Assembly (NCBI RefSeq): GCF_900108475.1
Contig: NZ_FNWO01000009.1
Coordinates: 102,530 to 166,529 of the forward strand
Direction: 5' to 3'
Source of the DNA: Magnetospirillum fulvum
GTDB lineage: Bacteria; Pseudomonadota; Alphaproteobacteria; Rhodospirillales; Magnetospirillaceae
Length of the DNA: 64,000 bases
The position numbers and the translations under genes were made by a program. The notes beneath the pieces are model-generated. The model did not search any database. It was not told where the DNA came from and saw only the letters and a list, made by a program, of their open reading frames with translations. Shown piece after piece: positions 1 through 8,869 of the stretch. How positions within the stretch are numbered: position 1 is the stretch's first letter; each line of letters begins with the position of its first letter.

Positions 1-1
1 G

Positions 2-1003
2 ACCGTGGTCGGCTATACCCGCAACGACATCGACATGTGGGCCGAAGTGGTCGCCCGCTCGATCCGCGCCGCGGGCGGTCGCCGCGGTGACAAGTGCCAT
101 GTCTCGTATGGCTATGGCCTGTTCACCGGTGGGCTGGGCGCGCATTACGGCGCGGAGAAGCTGGGCTGCACCGTAATCCCGATGTCGGGCGGCCAGACCG
201 AGAAGCAGATCCAGCTGATCATGGATTTCAAGCCCGAGATCATCATGGTCACCCCCAGCTACATGCTGGCGATGGCCGACGCGATGGACCGGATGGGGAT
301 CGGGGCCAAGAACAGCCCGCTGAAGATCGGCATTTTCGGGGCCGAACCCTGGACCGGGGCGATGCGCGGCGAGATCGAGGCCCGGCTGGGGATCGACGCG
401 ATCGACATCTATGGCCTGTCCGAAGTGATCGGGCCGGGCGTCGCCAGCGAATGCATCGAGACCAAGGACGGCCCGCATCTGTGGGAAGACCATTTCTATC
501 CCGAGGTGATCGACCCCACCACCGGCGAGGTGCTGCCCGACGGCCATATGGGCGAACTGGTCTTTACCAGCCTGACCAAGGAAGCGATGCCGGTGATCCG
601 CTATCGCACCCGCGATCTGACCATGCTGCTGCCCGGCACCGCGCGCAGCTTCCGTCGTATGGGAAAGATCACCGGCCGGTCGGACGACATGCTGATTATC
701 CGCGGCGTCAATCTGTTCCCGACCCAGATCGAGGAAATGGTGCTGCGCGATGCCCGCCTGTCGCCGCATTACCAGATCGAGGTCTCGCGCGAGAACCACC
801 TCGATCAGGTGACGGTCAATGTCGAGTTGCGGGCCGATCAGACTCCCGACACCAGCCTCAACGACTCGATCACCCGCGACCTGCAACACCGGATCAAGGC
901 GCTGATCGGCATCACCACCCGGGTTCGGGTGCTGCTGCCCGACTCGATCGAACGCTCGATGGGCAAGGCCCGCCGGGTGATCGACATGCGTCTGCCGGGC
1001 TGA
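2..1003 (+). CDS. paaK: Phenylacetate-CoA ligase, C-terminal part (5' end outside window)
   Basis: This adenylate-forming enzyme activates phenylacetate to phenylacetyl-CoA, the entry step of the aerobic phenylacetate pathway in the cytoplasm. The visible 333 codons cover the end of the AMP-binding domain and the whole C-terminal domain. Supporting motifs are a glycine-rich YGYGLFTGG stretch near the start, DIYGLSEVIGPG in the nucleotide site, YRTRDLT, and GRSDDMLIIRGVN followed by FPTQIEE, which is the PaaK-type C-terminal signature. Family members have about 430-440 residues, so about 100 N-terminal residues lie outside the window; the frame is open to its left edge. A related aryl-CoA ligase is possible because substrate residues cannot be judged from this part. 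Confidence 0.9.
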   Translation, partial: TVVGYTRNDIDMWAEVVARSIRAAGGRRGDKCHVSYGYGLFTGGLGAHYGAEKLGCTVIPMSGGQTEKQIQLIMDFKPEIIMVTPSYMLAMADAMDRMGIGAKNSPLKIGIFGAEPWTGAMRGEIEARLGIDAIDIYGLSEVIGPGVASECIETKDGPHLWEDHFYPEVIDPTTGEVLPDGHMGELVFTSLTKEAMPVIRYRTRDLTMLLPGTARSFRRMGKITGRSDDMLIIRGVNLFPTQIEEMVLRDARLSPHYQIEVSRENHLDQVTVNVELRADQTPDTSLNDSITRDLQHRIKALIGITTRVRVLLPDSIERSMGKARRVIDMRLPG

Positions 1004-1049
1004 AGCGACGGGGTCGAAATTGGGGGGGCCGCCGCGCTATAGTTCTGGG

Positions 1050-1853
1050 ATGCTGACTTTTCTTCCCGAGAGCGATCCGCGCGGCTCCGCCGATCCCGCT
1101 CCCTTCAGTCTGGTCGAGGGCCATCCCGACGCCCGGGTTCTGGTGGTGTGCGACCATGCCTCGGCGGCGATTCCGTCAGACTATGGCGATCTGGGCCTTG
1201 GTCCCGCCGACCGGCTCAGCCATATCGCCTGGGATTGCGGCGCGGCCGAGGTCGCCTGTGAACTGGCGGCTCGTCTTGGCTGTCCGGCGGTGCTGGGCGG
1301 GGTCAGTCGGCTGGTGATTGATTGCAACCGCCAGCCGGGCGATCCCTCCTCGATTCCTTCTGTGTCCGGGGGCATCGAGGTTCCGGGCAACCGGGCGGTC
1401 GATGAGGCCGAAGCCGACCGCCGCGCCGAGCGCTGGTTCTGGCCCTATCATACCTGCATCGGCACCCAGATCGGCCATCTGTGGCGGCATGGCACCCCGC
1501 CGGTGCTGATCGGGCTGCACAGCTTTACCCCGCATCTGCTGGGGCAGGAACCGCGCCCCTGGCATGTCGGCGTGCTGTGGAACCGCGATCCCCGGCTGGC
1601 ACGTCCGGTCCTGGCCGGGCTGCGGGCGCGTCCCGATTTGATCGTCGGCGACAACCAGCCTTATTCCGGCCGCGAGATCAATTACACCCTCGACACCCAT
1701 GCCGGGGCTGCCGGGCTGCCCAATTTGTCGTTCGAAATCCGTCAGGATTTGCTGGCCGAACCGGGCGCTGCCGCCGCCTGGGCGGCAGTGCTGGCCGACA
1801 TGCTGGCTCCGGTGCTGGCCGATCCCGCCCTGTATCGGGCCGAGGTCTATTGA
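1050..1853 (+). CDS. N-formylglutamate amidohydrolase family protein
   Basis: A 267-residue hydrolase of the N-formylglutamate amidohydrolase (HutG-type) family. Characteristic elements are VVCDHAS near residue 35, where His and Asp are presumed metal ligands, SRLVIDCNR, a GLHSFTP segment, and LPNLSFEIRQDL near the C-terminus. Known members release formate from N-formylglutamate in histidine degradation, but no other hut gene is visible here, so the substrate may differ. I chose the ATG at 1050; an upstream TTG at 1020 in the same frame would add ten unconvincing residues. The stop overlaps the start of the Nudix gene (TGATG), suggesting one operon. Confidence 0.8.
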   Translation: MLTFLPESDPRGSADPAPFSLVEGHPDARVLVVCDHASAAIPSDYGDLGLGPADRLSHIAWDCGAAEVACELAARLGCPAVLGGVSRLVIDCNRQPGDPSSIPSVSGGIEVPGNRAVDEAEADRRAERWFWPYHTCIGTQIGHLWRHGTPPVLIGLHSFTPHLLGQEPRPWHVGVLWNRDPRLARPVLAGLRARPDLIVGDNQPYSGREINYTLDTHAGAAGLPNLSFEIRQDLLAEPGAAAAWAAVLADMLAPVLADPALYRAEVY

Positions 1854-2272
1854 TGTCGCGGTCCTATCCCGACCATCCCTTGCCGGGAGTGCTGGCCCTG
1901 CTCGAACGCGGCGACACTTTGTTGATGGTGCTCCGCGCCCACGAACCCGACCGAGGCAAATGGGGCTTTCCCGGCGGGTTGATCGAATTGGGCGAGACGG
2001 TGGGCGAGGCCGCGCTGCGCGAATTGCGCGAGGAAACCGGGCTGGACGCCCAGGCCGGGCCGGTGATCGACGTGTTCGATGTGATCGACCGCGACGAGGC
2101 CGGGCGGGTCCGCTATCACTTTGTCCTCAACGTCGTCCGTTGTCGCTGGCTGGGCGGCGAGGCGGTGTCCGGGGACGCCGCCGCCGCGATCGGCTGGTTC
2201 GACCGGGCCGATCTGCGTGACGGCGATCCGCGCTTTAGCGTCAATGTCGGTCGGCTGGCCCGGTTACCCTGA
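1853..2272 (+). CDS. Nudix hydrolase
   Basis: A 139-residue Nudix protein. The full Nudix box is visible at about residues 42-64 (GLIELGETVGEAALRELREE followed by TGL), with the catalytic REUxEExGU core intact. Such enzymes hydrolyse a nucleoside diphosphate linked to another moiety in a Mg-dependent reaction; the closest types are ADP-ribose pyrophosphatase-like or MutT-like, and the substrate cannot be told. Translation is probably coupled to the preceding amidohydrolase through the TGATG overlap. The gene ends 18 bp before the first copy of the dispersed repeat. Confidence 0.88.
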   Translation: MSRSYPDHPLPGVLALLERGDTLLMVLRAHEPDRGKWGFPGGLIELGETVGEAALRELREETGLDAQAGPVIDVFDVIDRDEAGRVRYHFVLNVVRCRWLGGEAVSGDAAAAIGWFDRADLRDGDPRFSVNVGRLARLP

Positions 2273-2290
2273 CGGGAGGGGGCTTAGAAC

Positions 2291-2594
2291 GTCGGTCGTG
2301 AAAAAGTCCTTCGGCCTTTGGCCTCAGTGTACTTTTCCCCGGTTCAAAAAGAATCCCCGTGCTCAATCAAGCTTTCCGCGCGGGGATGGATTTGGTTCCC
2401 TCCGAGGCCGATGGGCGACGCCCACGGCTTCGGAGGCGGGATTTCACCAGTTTTGCGCGCTTAAGCGGCGCAAGGCTGGTGAAACAGACAACACGAAAAA
2501 TGGGCGCTGGGCCGCCCCTAGCCCATTTTTCTCCTTTTAATCCAACGGGAAAAAGTACACCGAGCGACAGCGAGGGACTTTTTCGCGGGAGACT
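2291..2594 (+). repeat. Dispersed MITE-like element, copy A (304 bp)
   Basis: Full-length copy of a three-copy family. The ends are imperfect inverted repeats of about 45 bp: CGTGAAAAAGTCC near the left end and the same 13 bases inverted near the right end, then GTGTACTTTT(C/T)CCCG in both arms. It is flanked by AGAAC at 2286-2290 and 2595-2599 (six bases, TAGAAC, if a shared T is counted), which looks like a target duplication. Internal hairpins include a perfect 11-bp stem at 2495-2505/2521-2531 with an A-run before and a T-run after it. No transposase or convincing ORF. By eye it differs from copy B at 4 of 304 positions. Confidence 0.85.
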
Positions 2595-3018
2595 AGAACA
2601 AATAATTCATCACGCTGCCCGGCCGGACCGTGGTCGGCGAGGTGATGCGGATGCTCTGTTCATAGATGCCGATGCCGCGCAGCACCTGATCGAGGAACAG
2701 GGTCGAGAACGATTCCGACGAATCGTCGTCCAAGGCGCTCTCGGAGAGCAGCAGCTTGCCAAACTCGCTACGCCACAACGGGGTATCCTGGCGTTCGCGT
2801 GAGTCGCGCTGACGGCCGCCATCGGGGCTGACGCTCGATTCCTGCTGATAGCGCAGCAGGGTTTCCTCGCCCAGACCGGTTTGGTGGGCGTAATCAAGCC
2901 GTTCGACATCCTCGCGCGAGGTGGACGCGACATTCCGACCGCCGGAGCCGATGCGGGCTGTTGCCGCTGCGACGCCGGACGCGGAAACCGCGCTGACCTG
3001 TTTCGTGCTGAGTGCCAT
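2593..3018 (-). CDS. Hypothetical protein whose stop codon sits at the repeat junction
   Basis: A 141-residue protein I do not recognise. It is rich in Ser/Ala at the N-terminus, then charged and probably helical (EDVERLDYAH, LLRYQQESS), with a conserved-looking C-terminal segment SFSTLFLDQVLRGIGIYEQ. No signal peptide or membrane segment is evident. The start at 3018 has a good ribosome binding site (AGGTGG, 6 nt upstream). The TAG stop at 2595-2593 is formed by one base of the target duplication plus the last bases of repeat copy A; removing the element and one duplicate would give TAA at the same codon. The protein is therefore probably intact despite the insertion. Confidence 0.6.
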   Translation of the reverse strand: MALSTKQVSAVSASGVAAATARIGSGGRNVASTSREDVERLDYAHQTGLGEETLLRYQQESSVSPDGGRQRDSRERQDTPLWRSEFGKLLLSESALDDDSSESFSTLFLDQVLRGIGIYEQSIRITSPTTVRPGSVMNYLF

Positions 3019-3139
3019 TGCGCCACCTGGGCGAACTTATAGACAGAGTAACCCAGCCCCACATTAGCCATCGCGTTCGCAAAATGGAAGGCTGAACAGA
3101 GATTTGTCTTGCCCATCAGTCGCCGGGTGCTCGATGCCC

Positions 3140-3985
3140 TCAGTCGCCAAGCGGGGCGGCCGATCCGATCCCGTCTTCCGTGCCGCCAAAGCCCTTGGCC
3201 GCCAGCCAGGCAAGGATGCGGTCGGCGGTCGGCTGCCACCAGGCCGAATCCAGCATCAGCCCGTGCGGGGCACCGTCGAGAATCTCGAGGTCGGCTTTAT
3301 AGAACGCGGCGGCCTCGCGCAGATCGGCGGTGGGGATCATCGGATCGGCGCTTCCCCCCAGCACCAGCACCGGGCGGGCGGTGACGGGGCGGGGCGGCGG
3401 CGGCGGGGTCATCAGGTCGAGGCTGATCGTATGCGACTCGGTCTGGAATTGGGGGAGCAGACGGGCGACCTCGGCCTCGGGGGTGGCGTCGGACAGGATC
3501 GCCCGGCGGATCGCATCGCCGGTCACCGCCGACGGCCCCAGGCTTTGCAGCAGCCCGAACTGGATCATCAGATCGGGCGCGGTCATCATCAGGGTCATCG
3601 CCGAATTGGCCAGACCCGAGGGGGGGACGCTGGCCATCAGCACCAGGGCGGCGACCGTATCGCCGTCGCCGAAGCAATGTTGGGCGACGATGCCGCCCAT
3701 CGAATGGCCGACCAGGATGCAGTGGCCGCCCAGATGGGCGATCGCGGCGCGAACGTCCTCGACATAATCGGACAACGAGGCAAAGGCGAGATCGCCCTCG
3801 CTGTCGCCATGACCGCGCAGCGACACCGCATAGGCGGCGAATCCGGCCCTGGCGAAATAGGGCAGGAAGGTTTCCGCCCACACCCAGGCCCCGCAATACG
3901 AGCCATGGACGAACAGGATCGGCAGCCGTCCCGGAACCGCCGTCGCAGGCCGGGCGTGCAGCAATTCAAGGCGGGGGGCGCTCAC
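3140..3985 (-). CDS. Alpha/beta hydrolase
   Basis: A 281-residue alpha/beta-hydrolase-fold protein. The oxyanion region is LFVHGSYCG (residues 25-33), the nucleophile elbow is GHSMGG with Ser95, and the acidic residue (GGSADPMI) and histidine (GAPHGLML) follow in the expected order. LRGHGDS precedes the elbow as in many lipase/esterase and haloperoxidase-like members. Substrate unknown. It starts with GTG at 3985, overlapping the stop of the upstream small gene by 4 nt (GTGA), so the two are translationally coupled. Confidence 0.82.
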   Translation of the reverse strand: MSAPRLELLHARPATAVPGRLPILFVHGSYCGAWVWAETFLPYFARAGFAAYAVSLRGHGDSEGDLAFASLSDYVEDVRAAIAHLGGHCILVGHSMGGIVAQHCFGDGDTVAALVLMASVPPSGLANSAMTLMMTAPDLMIQFGLLQSLGPSAVTGDAIRRAILSDATPEAEVARLLPQFQTESHTISLDLMTPPPPPRPVTARPVLVLGGSADPMIPTADLREAAAFYKADLEILDGAPHGLMLDSAWWQPTADRILAWLAAKGFGGTEDGIGSAAPLGD

Positions 3986-4314
3986 AGGCCCAACACGCGT
4001 CTGATCCGGGCGAACAGGCCGGGAGGTGGGGATTGCGTCGCCGCCTTGGGGCGAGGGTAAGGCGGCGGCGGGGACGCGCGGCGGGGTGGCTTTCCCGCCG
4101 GTTTCCAGTTCGGATTGCTATAAGCGTGGATCAGCCGAAAGCCGCCATCCTCGCGCACGGCGTAATAGGCCACCTTGCGCAGGGTCGGATCGGCCTGACA
4201 GCGCCGCCGGGCGTCGGCATCGGCCCCCTCGCGATCGACGATGTCGGTGGAATAATCCAGTCGGCCCTCGCGCAGATCCTGACCGTCTTTGCAGCTATAG
4301 ATCTCGGTGACCAT
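3982..4314 (-). CDS. Hypothetical protein, coupled to the alpha/beta hydrolase
   Basis: A 110-residue protein of unknown function. Residues 1-70 look like a small alpha/beta domain with two cysteines (YSCKD, RRCQAD); the rest is a proline-rich linker ending in a basic helix ([10 protein letters not shown]). No signal peptide. It is first in a two-gene unit with the hydrolase (4-nt overlap) and is transcribed away from htpX. Confidence 0.6.
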   Translation of the reverse strand: MVTEIYSCKDGQDLREGRLDYSTDIVDREGADADARRRCQADPTLRKVAYYAVREDGGFRLIHAYSNPNWKPAGKPPRRASPPPPYPRPKAATQSPPPGLFARIRRVLGL

Positions 4315-4416
4315 CGCGGAGCCATCCTAAAACCAAAGGTCGAGCCGTTAATCATAGAGGTCTGGCCCCGTCGCCCGCAACACTGCGCTGCACCAACGGT
4401 GCTGGGCCACCCACGG

Positions 4417-4444
4417 CTTGCATCCGGCGAATTTTGCCCCAAAT
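4417..4444 (+). promoter_or_regulatory. Candidate RpoH (heat-shock) promoter for htpX
   Basis: CTTGCA at 4417-4422 and CCCCAAAT at 4437-4444 are 14 nt apart and resemble sigma-32 type elements (CTTGAA, then CCCCATNT). They lie about 40 nt before the htpX start. HtpX genes are commonly heat-shock regulated, so the match makes sense, but it is a visual match only. Confidence 0.4.
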
Positions 4445-4481
4445 TGTTCGAGCCCCTGCAACGAGCCGATGGTCCGTCATC

Positions 4482-5366
4482 ATGAATTATGCCCGCACCG
4501 CCCTTCTACTTGCCGCTTTGACCGCCTTTGTCCTTGTCCTCGGCTGGATGCTGGGGGGCAAGACCGGTCTGGTGATCGCCCTGCTCGCCGCCGCCGGAAT
4601 GAACCTGTACGCCTATTGGAATTCCGACAAGATGGTGCTGTCGATGTATTCGGCCCAGCCGGTCGATCGCTCGACCGCGCCGCTGCTGGTCGGCATCGTC
4701 GAACGTCTGACCGCCCGCGCCGGGATGCCGATGCCGGCGGTCTATGTGATCGACCAGCCCCAGCCCAACGCCTTTGCCACCGGACGCGACCCCGAACACG
4801 CCTCGGTCGCCGCCACCACCGGCCTGTTGGCGATGCTGTCGCCCGAGGAACTGGAAGGGGTGATGGCCCACGAACTCGCCCATGTCCGCAATCGCGACAC
4901 CCTGATCATGACCGTTACCGCCACCCTGGCCGGGGCGATCGGGATGCTGGCCAATTTCGGGATGTTCTTCGGCGGTAATCGCGAAGAGAGCGAGGAGGGC
5001 GGCGGCGCGCTCGGCACCGTCGGCACCATTCTGATGGCGATCCTGGCCCCGCTGGTGGCGATGCTGGTCCAGATGGCGATCTCGCGCACCCGTGAATATG
5101 AAGCCGACGCCGCCGGGGCCGCGATGTGCGGCAATCCGCTGGCGCTGGCCTCGGCGCTGGCCCGGCTGGAGCAAAGCGCGGGCGCGGTCCCCAATGCGGT
5201 CGCCGAAGGTCATCCCGCCACCGCCCATCTGTTCATCGTCAATCCGCTGACCGGGTCGGGGCTGGCCCAAATGTTCTCGACCCATCCGGCAATGGCCAGC
5301 CGGATCGAGCGTTTGCAGGCGCTGGCGGGGCTCGCCGCCGCTCCGGCGCGCGGCCCCTGGGGCTGA
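4482..5366 (+). CDS. htpX: Membrane zinc metalloprotease HtpX
   Basis: A 294-residue M48-family integral membrane protease that degrades misfolded membrane proteins. Two N-terminal hydrophobic segments (about residues 5-23 and 27-45) precede the zinc motif HELAH at residues 130-134. Two further hydrophobic segments (about 145-162 and 178-197) and the downstream EYEADA motif, supplying the third zinc ligand, follow as in characterised HtpX. I chose ATG 4482 because an in-frame start at 4434 would add residues before the signal-anchor. A heat-shock-like promoter lies just upstream. Confidence 0.93.
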   Translation: MNYARTALLLAALTAFVLVLGWMLGGKTGLVIALLAAAGMNLYAYWNSDKMVLSMYSAQPVDRSTAPLLVGIVERLTARAGMPMPAVYVIDQPQPNAFATGRDPEHASVAATTGLLAMLSPEELEGVMAHELAHVRNRDTLIMTVTATLAGAIGMLANFGMFFGGNREESEEGGGALGTVGTILMAILAPLVAMLVQMAISRTREYEADAAGAAMCGNPLALASALARLEQSAGAVPNAVAEGHPATAHLFIVNPLTGSGLAQMFSTHPAMASRIERLQALAGLAAAPARGPWG

Positions 5367-5394
5367 CCTTACGCCGTCCGCCGCGGGGCCATCG

Positions 5395-6009
5395 TCAATT
5401 GTCGGTGGCCTTGCGTCGGGCGGCTTCCCAATCGCGGGGCAGGATCACATCGCTGGCCCACAGCCCCCGTTTGGCATTGATCGCCTGAAGCTGCGGTTCC
5501 TCATACGGCCCGTCCTTGGCGGTGCGGGCAACCCCGGCCAGGATCAGCAGACGGCCCAGATCGCCGTCGATGGTGCGGCAGCGCCCCCATAATTGCCCGC
5601 CCGCGACATCGACGATATCGCAGGCGAGTCCGCCCCGGACCAGATCGGCCATTTTTTTGCGGGCGGGGCGGGCGCAATCGAACTCTTCGCGGCTGGCCCG
5701 ACTGCCGCACAGATCCTTGCGCCCCGGCACGGTGATTCCGACCAGTTCGATCGACAGGCCGTGGAGCTGGACCGAGCCTGCGTCGAATCCCTCAGCCCGG
5801 CCCCAGACGCAGGCCGCGCCCTCGCCATCCTCGGCGCAGCGGGGAAGCGGCGGCGGAGCCGGGGCGGGCAGGGCGGCGGCAGGGGGAGGTGGCGGTGCCG
5901 ATGGCGCCGCAGACGCCCCTAGAGTCTGAGCCGAGGCGGGTGGCGGAGGCGCGGCCCAAACCGGAGCGGTCAGCAGGGCGGAGAGGAGGAGGGCAAGAGA
6001 GACACGCAT
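5395..6009 (-). CDS. Exported nuclease-like (SNase-fold) protein, probably inactive
   Basis: A 204-residue protein with a signal peptide ([19 protein letters not shown]), a Pro/Ala-rich linker and a C-terminal domain resembling thermonuclease-family proteins. The order IELVGI, a Cys-containing loop, [28 protein letters not shown] and a terminal GLW follows the staphylococcal nuclease fold. Two of the three classic catalytic positions are changed: the IRL arginine is Glu (IEL) and the PE glutamate is Gly (VPG). The last arginine (WGR) is kept. Four cysteines could form disulfides in the periplasm. A binding or structural role is more likely than nuclease activity. The start at 6009 was chosen for the signal peptide. 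Confidence 0.6.
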   Translation of the reverse strand: MRVSLALLLSALLTAPVWAAPPPPASAQTLGASAAPSAPPPPPAAALPAPAPPPLPRCAEDGEGAACVWGRAEGFDAGSVQLHGLSIELVGITVPGRKDLCGSRASREEFDCARPARKKMADLVRGGLACDIVDVAGGQLWGRCRTIDGDLGRLLILAGVARTAKDGPYEEPQLQAINAKRGLWASDVILPRDWEAARRKATDN

Positions 6010-6135
6010 GACGCGAGCATAGCACGGACGGTTGGGGGACGCCAAATCCTGGACAGGGCCGAGGGGCGCGGGGTAAAAAGACCGGCTTTATTCCGGCCCG
6101 GCCGTTCGCCACCGCCCCTTTTGTTCAGGACCGCC

Positions 6136-8778
6136 ATGCAGACCGCCAACGACATCCGCTCTACTTTCCTCGGTTTCTTTGAGAAGAACGGCCACGCGGT
6201 CGTGCCGTCGAGCCCGCTGGTCCCGCGCAACGACCCCACCTTGATGTTCACCAATGCGGGGATGGTGCAGTTCAAGAACGTCTTCACCGGGGCCGAGAAA
6301 CGCGATTACGTCCGCGCCACCACCGCGCAGAAATGCGTTCGCGCCGGGGGCAAGCACAACGATCTCGACAATGTCGGCTATACCGCCCGGCACCACACTT
6401 TCTTCGAGATGCTGGGCAATTTCTCGTTCGGCGATTACTTCAAGGACCACGCGATCGAGCTGGCCTGGACCCTGATCACCAAGGAATTCGGCATCCCCGC
6501 CGACCGGCTGCTGGTCACCGTCTATCACGATGACGACGAAGCGTTCGGCCATTGGAAAAAGATCGCCGGTCTGCCGGATTCCCGCATCATCCGCATTCCC
6601 ACCTCGGACAATTTCTGGGCGATGGGCGATACCGGCCCGTGCGGTCCCTGTTCGGAAATCTTCTACGATCACGGCGACCACATCGCCGGTGGCCCGCCCG
6701 GCAGCCCCGACCAGGACGGCGACCGCTTTATCGAGATCTGGAATCTGGTGTTCATGCAGTACGAGCAGGTCGATAAGGCGACCCGCATCGCGCTGCCCAA
6801 GCCCAGCATCGACACCGGCATGGGGCTGGAACGTCTCGCCGCTTTGCTTCAGGGCAAGCACGACAATTACGACGTCGATCTGCTCCGCTCGCTGATCGAG
6901 GCCTCGGCCGATGCGTCGAACACCGATCCCGACGGTCCGTTCCGGGTGTCGCACCGGGTCGTTGCCGACCATCTCCGCTCGTCGGCCTTCCTGATCGCCG
7001 ACGGGGTGCTGCCCTCGAACGAAGGGCGCGGCTATGTCCTGCGCCGGATCATGCGCCGGGCGATGCGCCATGCCCACCTGATGGGCGCGACCGAGCCGAT
7101 GCTGTGGAAGCTGGTGCCCGCGCTGACCCGTCAGATGGGCGCGGCCTATCCCGAACTGGTGCGCGCCAACGCCCTGGTGACCGAGACGCTGCGGCTGGAG
7201 GAAACCCGCTTCAAGACCACCCTCGACAAGGGGTTGAAGCTGCTGGAAGAAGAAACCCAGCGGCTGGGCGCCAGCACCGAACTGGCGGGCGAAGTCGCCT
7301 TCAAGCTCTATGACACCTATGGTTTCCCGCTCGATCTGACCCAGGACGCGCTGAAGGCGAAGGGGATCGGCGTCGATACCGACGGCTTCGCGGTGGCGAT
7401 GGAGCGTCAGCGCGCCGAAGCCCGCAAGGCGTGGGCCGGGTCGGGCGAGGCGGCGACCGAATCCTTGTGGTTCGAACTGCGCGAAAAGGTGGGCGCCAGC
7501 GAATTCCTTGGCTACGAGTCCGAACAGGCCGAGGGCCAGATCGTCGCCCTCGTCGTCGATGGCCAGTCGGTCGAGACCGCGCCGGTCGGGGCCAGCGTCG
7601 CGGTGATCGCCAACCAGACTCCGTTCTATGGCGAATCCGGCGGTCAGGCCGGGGATAGCGGCACCATCACCCTGGCCGGGTCAAAGGCGACGATTGCCGT
7701 CACCGACACCCAGAAGAAGCTGGGCGATCTGATCGTTCATTTCGGCATTGTCGCGGGCGCTCCGGTCGCGGTTGGGACCGATGGGGCTTTCGCGATCGAC
7801 AGCGACCGTCGTGCCGCGACCAAGGGCCACCATTCCGCCACCCACCTGCTCCACGCCGCGTTGCGCGATGCCTTGGGCGATCACGTTACCCAGAAGGGCA
7901 GTCAGGTCGGACCCGACCGGCTTCGCTTTGACTTCGCCCACAACAAGGCGCTGTCGGTCGAGGAAATCCGCGCCGTCGAAGATACGGTCAACCGCCAGAT
8001 TCGCGGCAATGCGCCGGTCACCACCACCCTGATGGGCCAGGACGAGGCGATCAAGGCCGGGGCGATGGCCCTGTTCGGCGAGAAATACGGCGACGAAGTC
8101 CGCGTCGTCGCGATGGGCGGGGCGGATAGCGGCCCGGCCTATTCGGTCGAATTGTGCGGCGGCACCCACGTCCGCCGTACCGGCGATATCGGCGGCTTCA
8201 AGCTGGTGGGCGAAAGCGCCGTTGCCGCCGGGGTGCGCCGGATCGAGGCGGTGACCGGCCCGGCCTTCCTCGCCTGGGCTCAGGCGCAGGAGGAACTGCT
8301 CCACCGTGCCGCCGATGTGCTGCGCGTCGCCCCCGCCGCTTTGCCGACCCGGATTGCCAGCCTGATTGAGGAGCGCCGCAAGCTCGAACGCGATCTGGCC
8401 GATGTCCGCAAGCAGCTTGCCACCGGCGGCAGCCAGGGGGCGGCGACCAGCTCGATCGGGGGCATCACCTATGCCGGTCGCGTCTTGGACGGCGTTCCCG
8501 CCAAGGATCTGAAGGGGATGGCCGACGAGATCAAGAAGCAGATCGGATCGGGCGTGGTGGCTCTGGCCTCGGCCGCCGACGGCAAGGCCTCGCTGGTGGT
8601 CGCGGTCACCGATGACCTGACCGCCCGCTTCAGCGCCGTCGATCTGGTTCGCGTCGGCTCGGAAGCGCTGGGCGGCAAGGGCGGCGGTGGCCGTGCCGAC
8701 ATGGCCCAGGCGGGCGGACCCGATGGCGACAAGGCCAAGGCGGCAATCGACGCGATCGCGACGGTTCTGGCGGGTTAG
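6136..8778 (+). CDS. alaS: Alanyl-tRNA synthetase
   Basis: An 880-residue class II synthetase that charges tRNA-Ala. The N-terminus ([15 protein letters not shown]), motif 2 region ([17 protein letters not shown]), [13 protein letters not shown], the editing-domain motif [15 protein letters not shown] and ELCGGTHV, and a C-terminal glycine-rich oligomerisation/C-Ala domain are all in order. The length matches the family. I chose ATG 6136; a TTG at 6121 is also in frame. It is divergent from the nuclease-like gene and followed by convergent hairpins. Confidence 0.97.
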   Translation: MQTANDIRSTFLGFFEKNGHAVVPSSPLVPRNDPTLMFTNAGMVQFKNVFTGAEKRDYVRATTAQKCVRAGGKHNDLDNVGYTARHHTFFEMLGNFSFGDYFKDHAIELAWTLITKEFGIPADRLLVTVYHDDDEAFGHWKKIAGLPDSRIIRIPTSDNFWAMGDTGPCGPCSEIFYDHGDHIAGGPPGSPDQDGDRFIEIWNLVFMQYEQVDKATRIALPKPSIDTGMGLERLAALLQGKHDNYDVDLLRSLIEASADASNTDPDGPFRVSHRVVADHLRSSAFLIADGVLPSNEGRGYVLRRIMRRAMRHAHLMGATEPMLWKLVPALTRQMGAAYPELVRANALVTETLRLEETRFKTTLDKGLKLLEEETQRLGASTELAGEVAFKLYDTYGFPLDLTQDALKAKGIGVDTDGFAVAMERQRAEARKAWAGSGEAATESLWFELREKVGASEFLGYESEQAEGQIVALVVDGQSVETAPVGASVAVIANQTPFYGESGGQAGDSGTITLAGSKATIAVTDTQKKLGDLIVHFGIVAGAPVAVGTDGAFAIDSDRRAATKGHHSATHLLHAALRDALGDHVTQKGSQVGPDRLRFDFAHNKALSVEEIRAVEDTVNRQIRGNAPVTTTLMGQDEAIKAGAMALFGEKYGDEVRVVAMGGADSGPAYSVELCGGTHVRRTGDIGGFKLVGESAVAAGVRRIEAVTGPAFLAWAQAQEELLHRAADVLRVAPAALPTRIASLIEERRKLERDLADVRKQLATGGSQGAATSSIGGITYAGRVLDGVPAKDLKGMADEIKKQIGSGVVALASAADGKASLVVAVTDDLTARFSAVDLVRVGSEALGGKGGGGRADMAQAGGPDGDKAKAAIDAIATVLAG

Positions 8779-8786
8779 GGACGGGA

Positions 8787-8862
8787 CAAGACCGGCGACC
8801 GGGTCGTCTCCCGGTTCGCCGGTCTTGCCGGTATAAAGACCGTGATGCGGGAGGCCCGCATC
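8787..8862. terminator. Two hairpins between convergent alaS and cyclase genes
   Basis: An imperfect stem (12 bp plus 5 bp with one bulge) spans 8787-8827, starting CAAGACCGGCGA. A second perfect stem GATGCGGG/CCCGCATC lies at 8844-8862 with a 3-nt loop. There is no long T-run on the plus strand. Together they probably terminate both convergent transcripts. Confidence 0.5.
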
Positions 8863-8869
8863 ATCGTCG

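Noticed and set aside
2291..2594. CRISPR or insertion sequence with transposase
   Set aside because: Copies are about 23 kb apart, have no repeat-spacer pattern and no transposase; no cas genes or tyrosine/serine recombinases in the window.
2359..2802. ORFs running through the repeats (similar proteins from 2121, 2359, 25631, 25773 and 49459)
   Set aside because: They are similar only because the repeat copies are nearly identical, they read into unrelated flanks, and copy C has a 39-bp deletion in the frame. No ribosome binding site or known domain.
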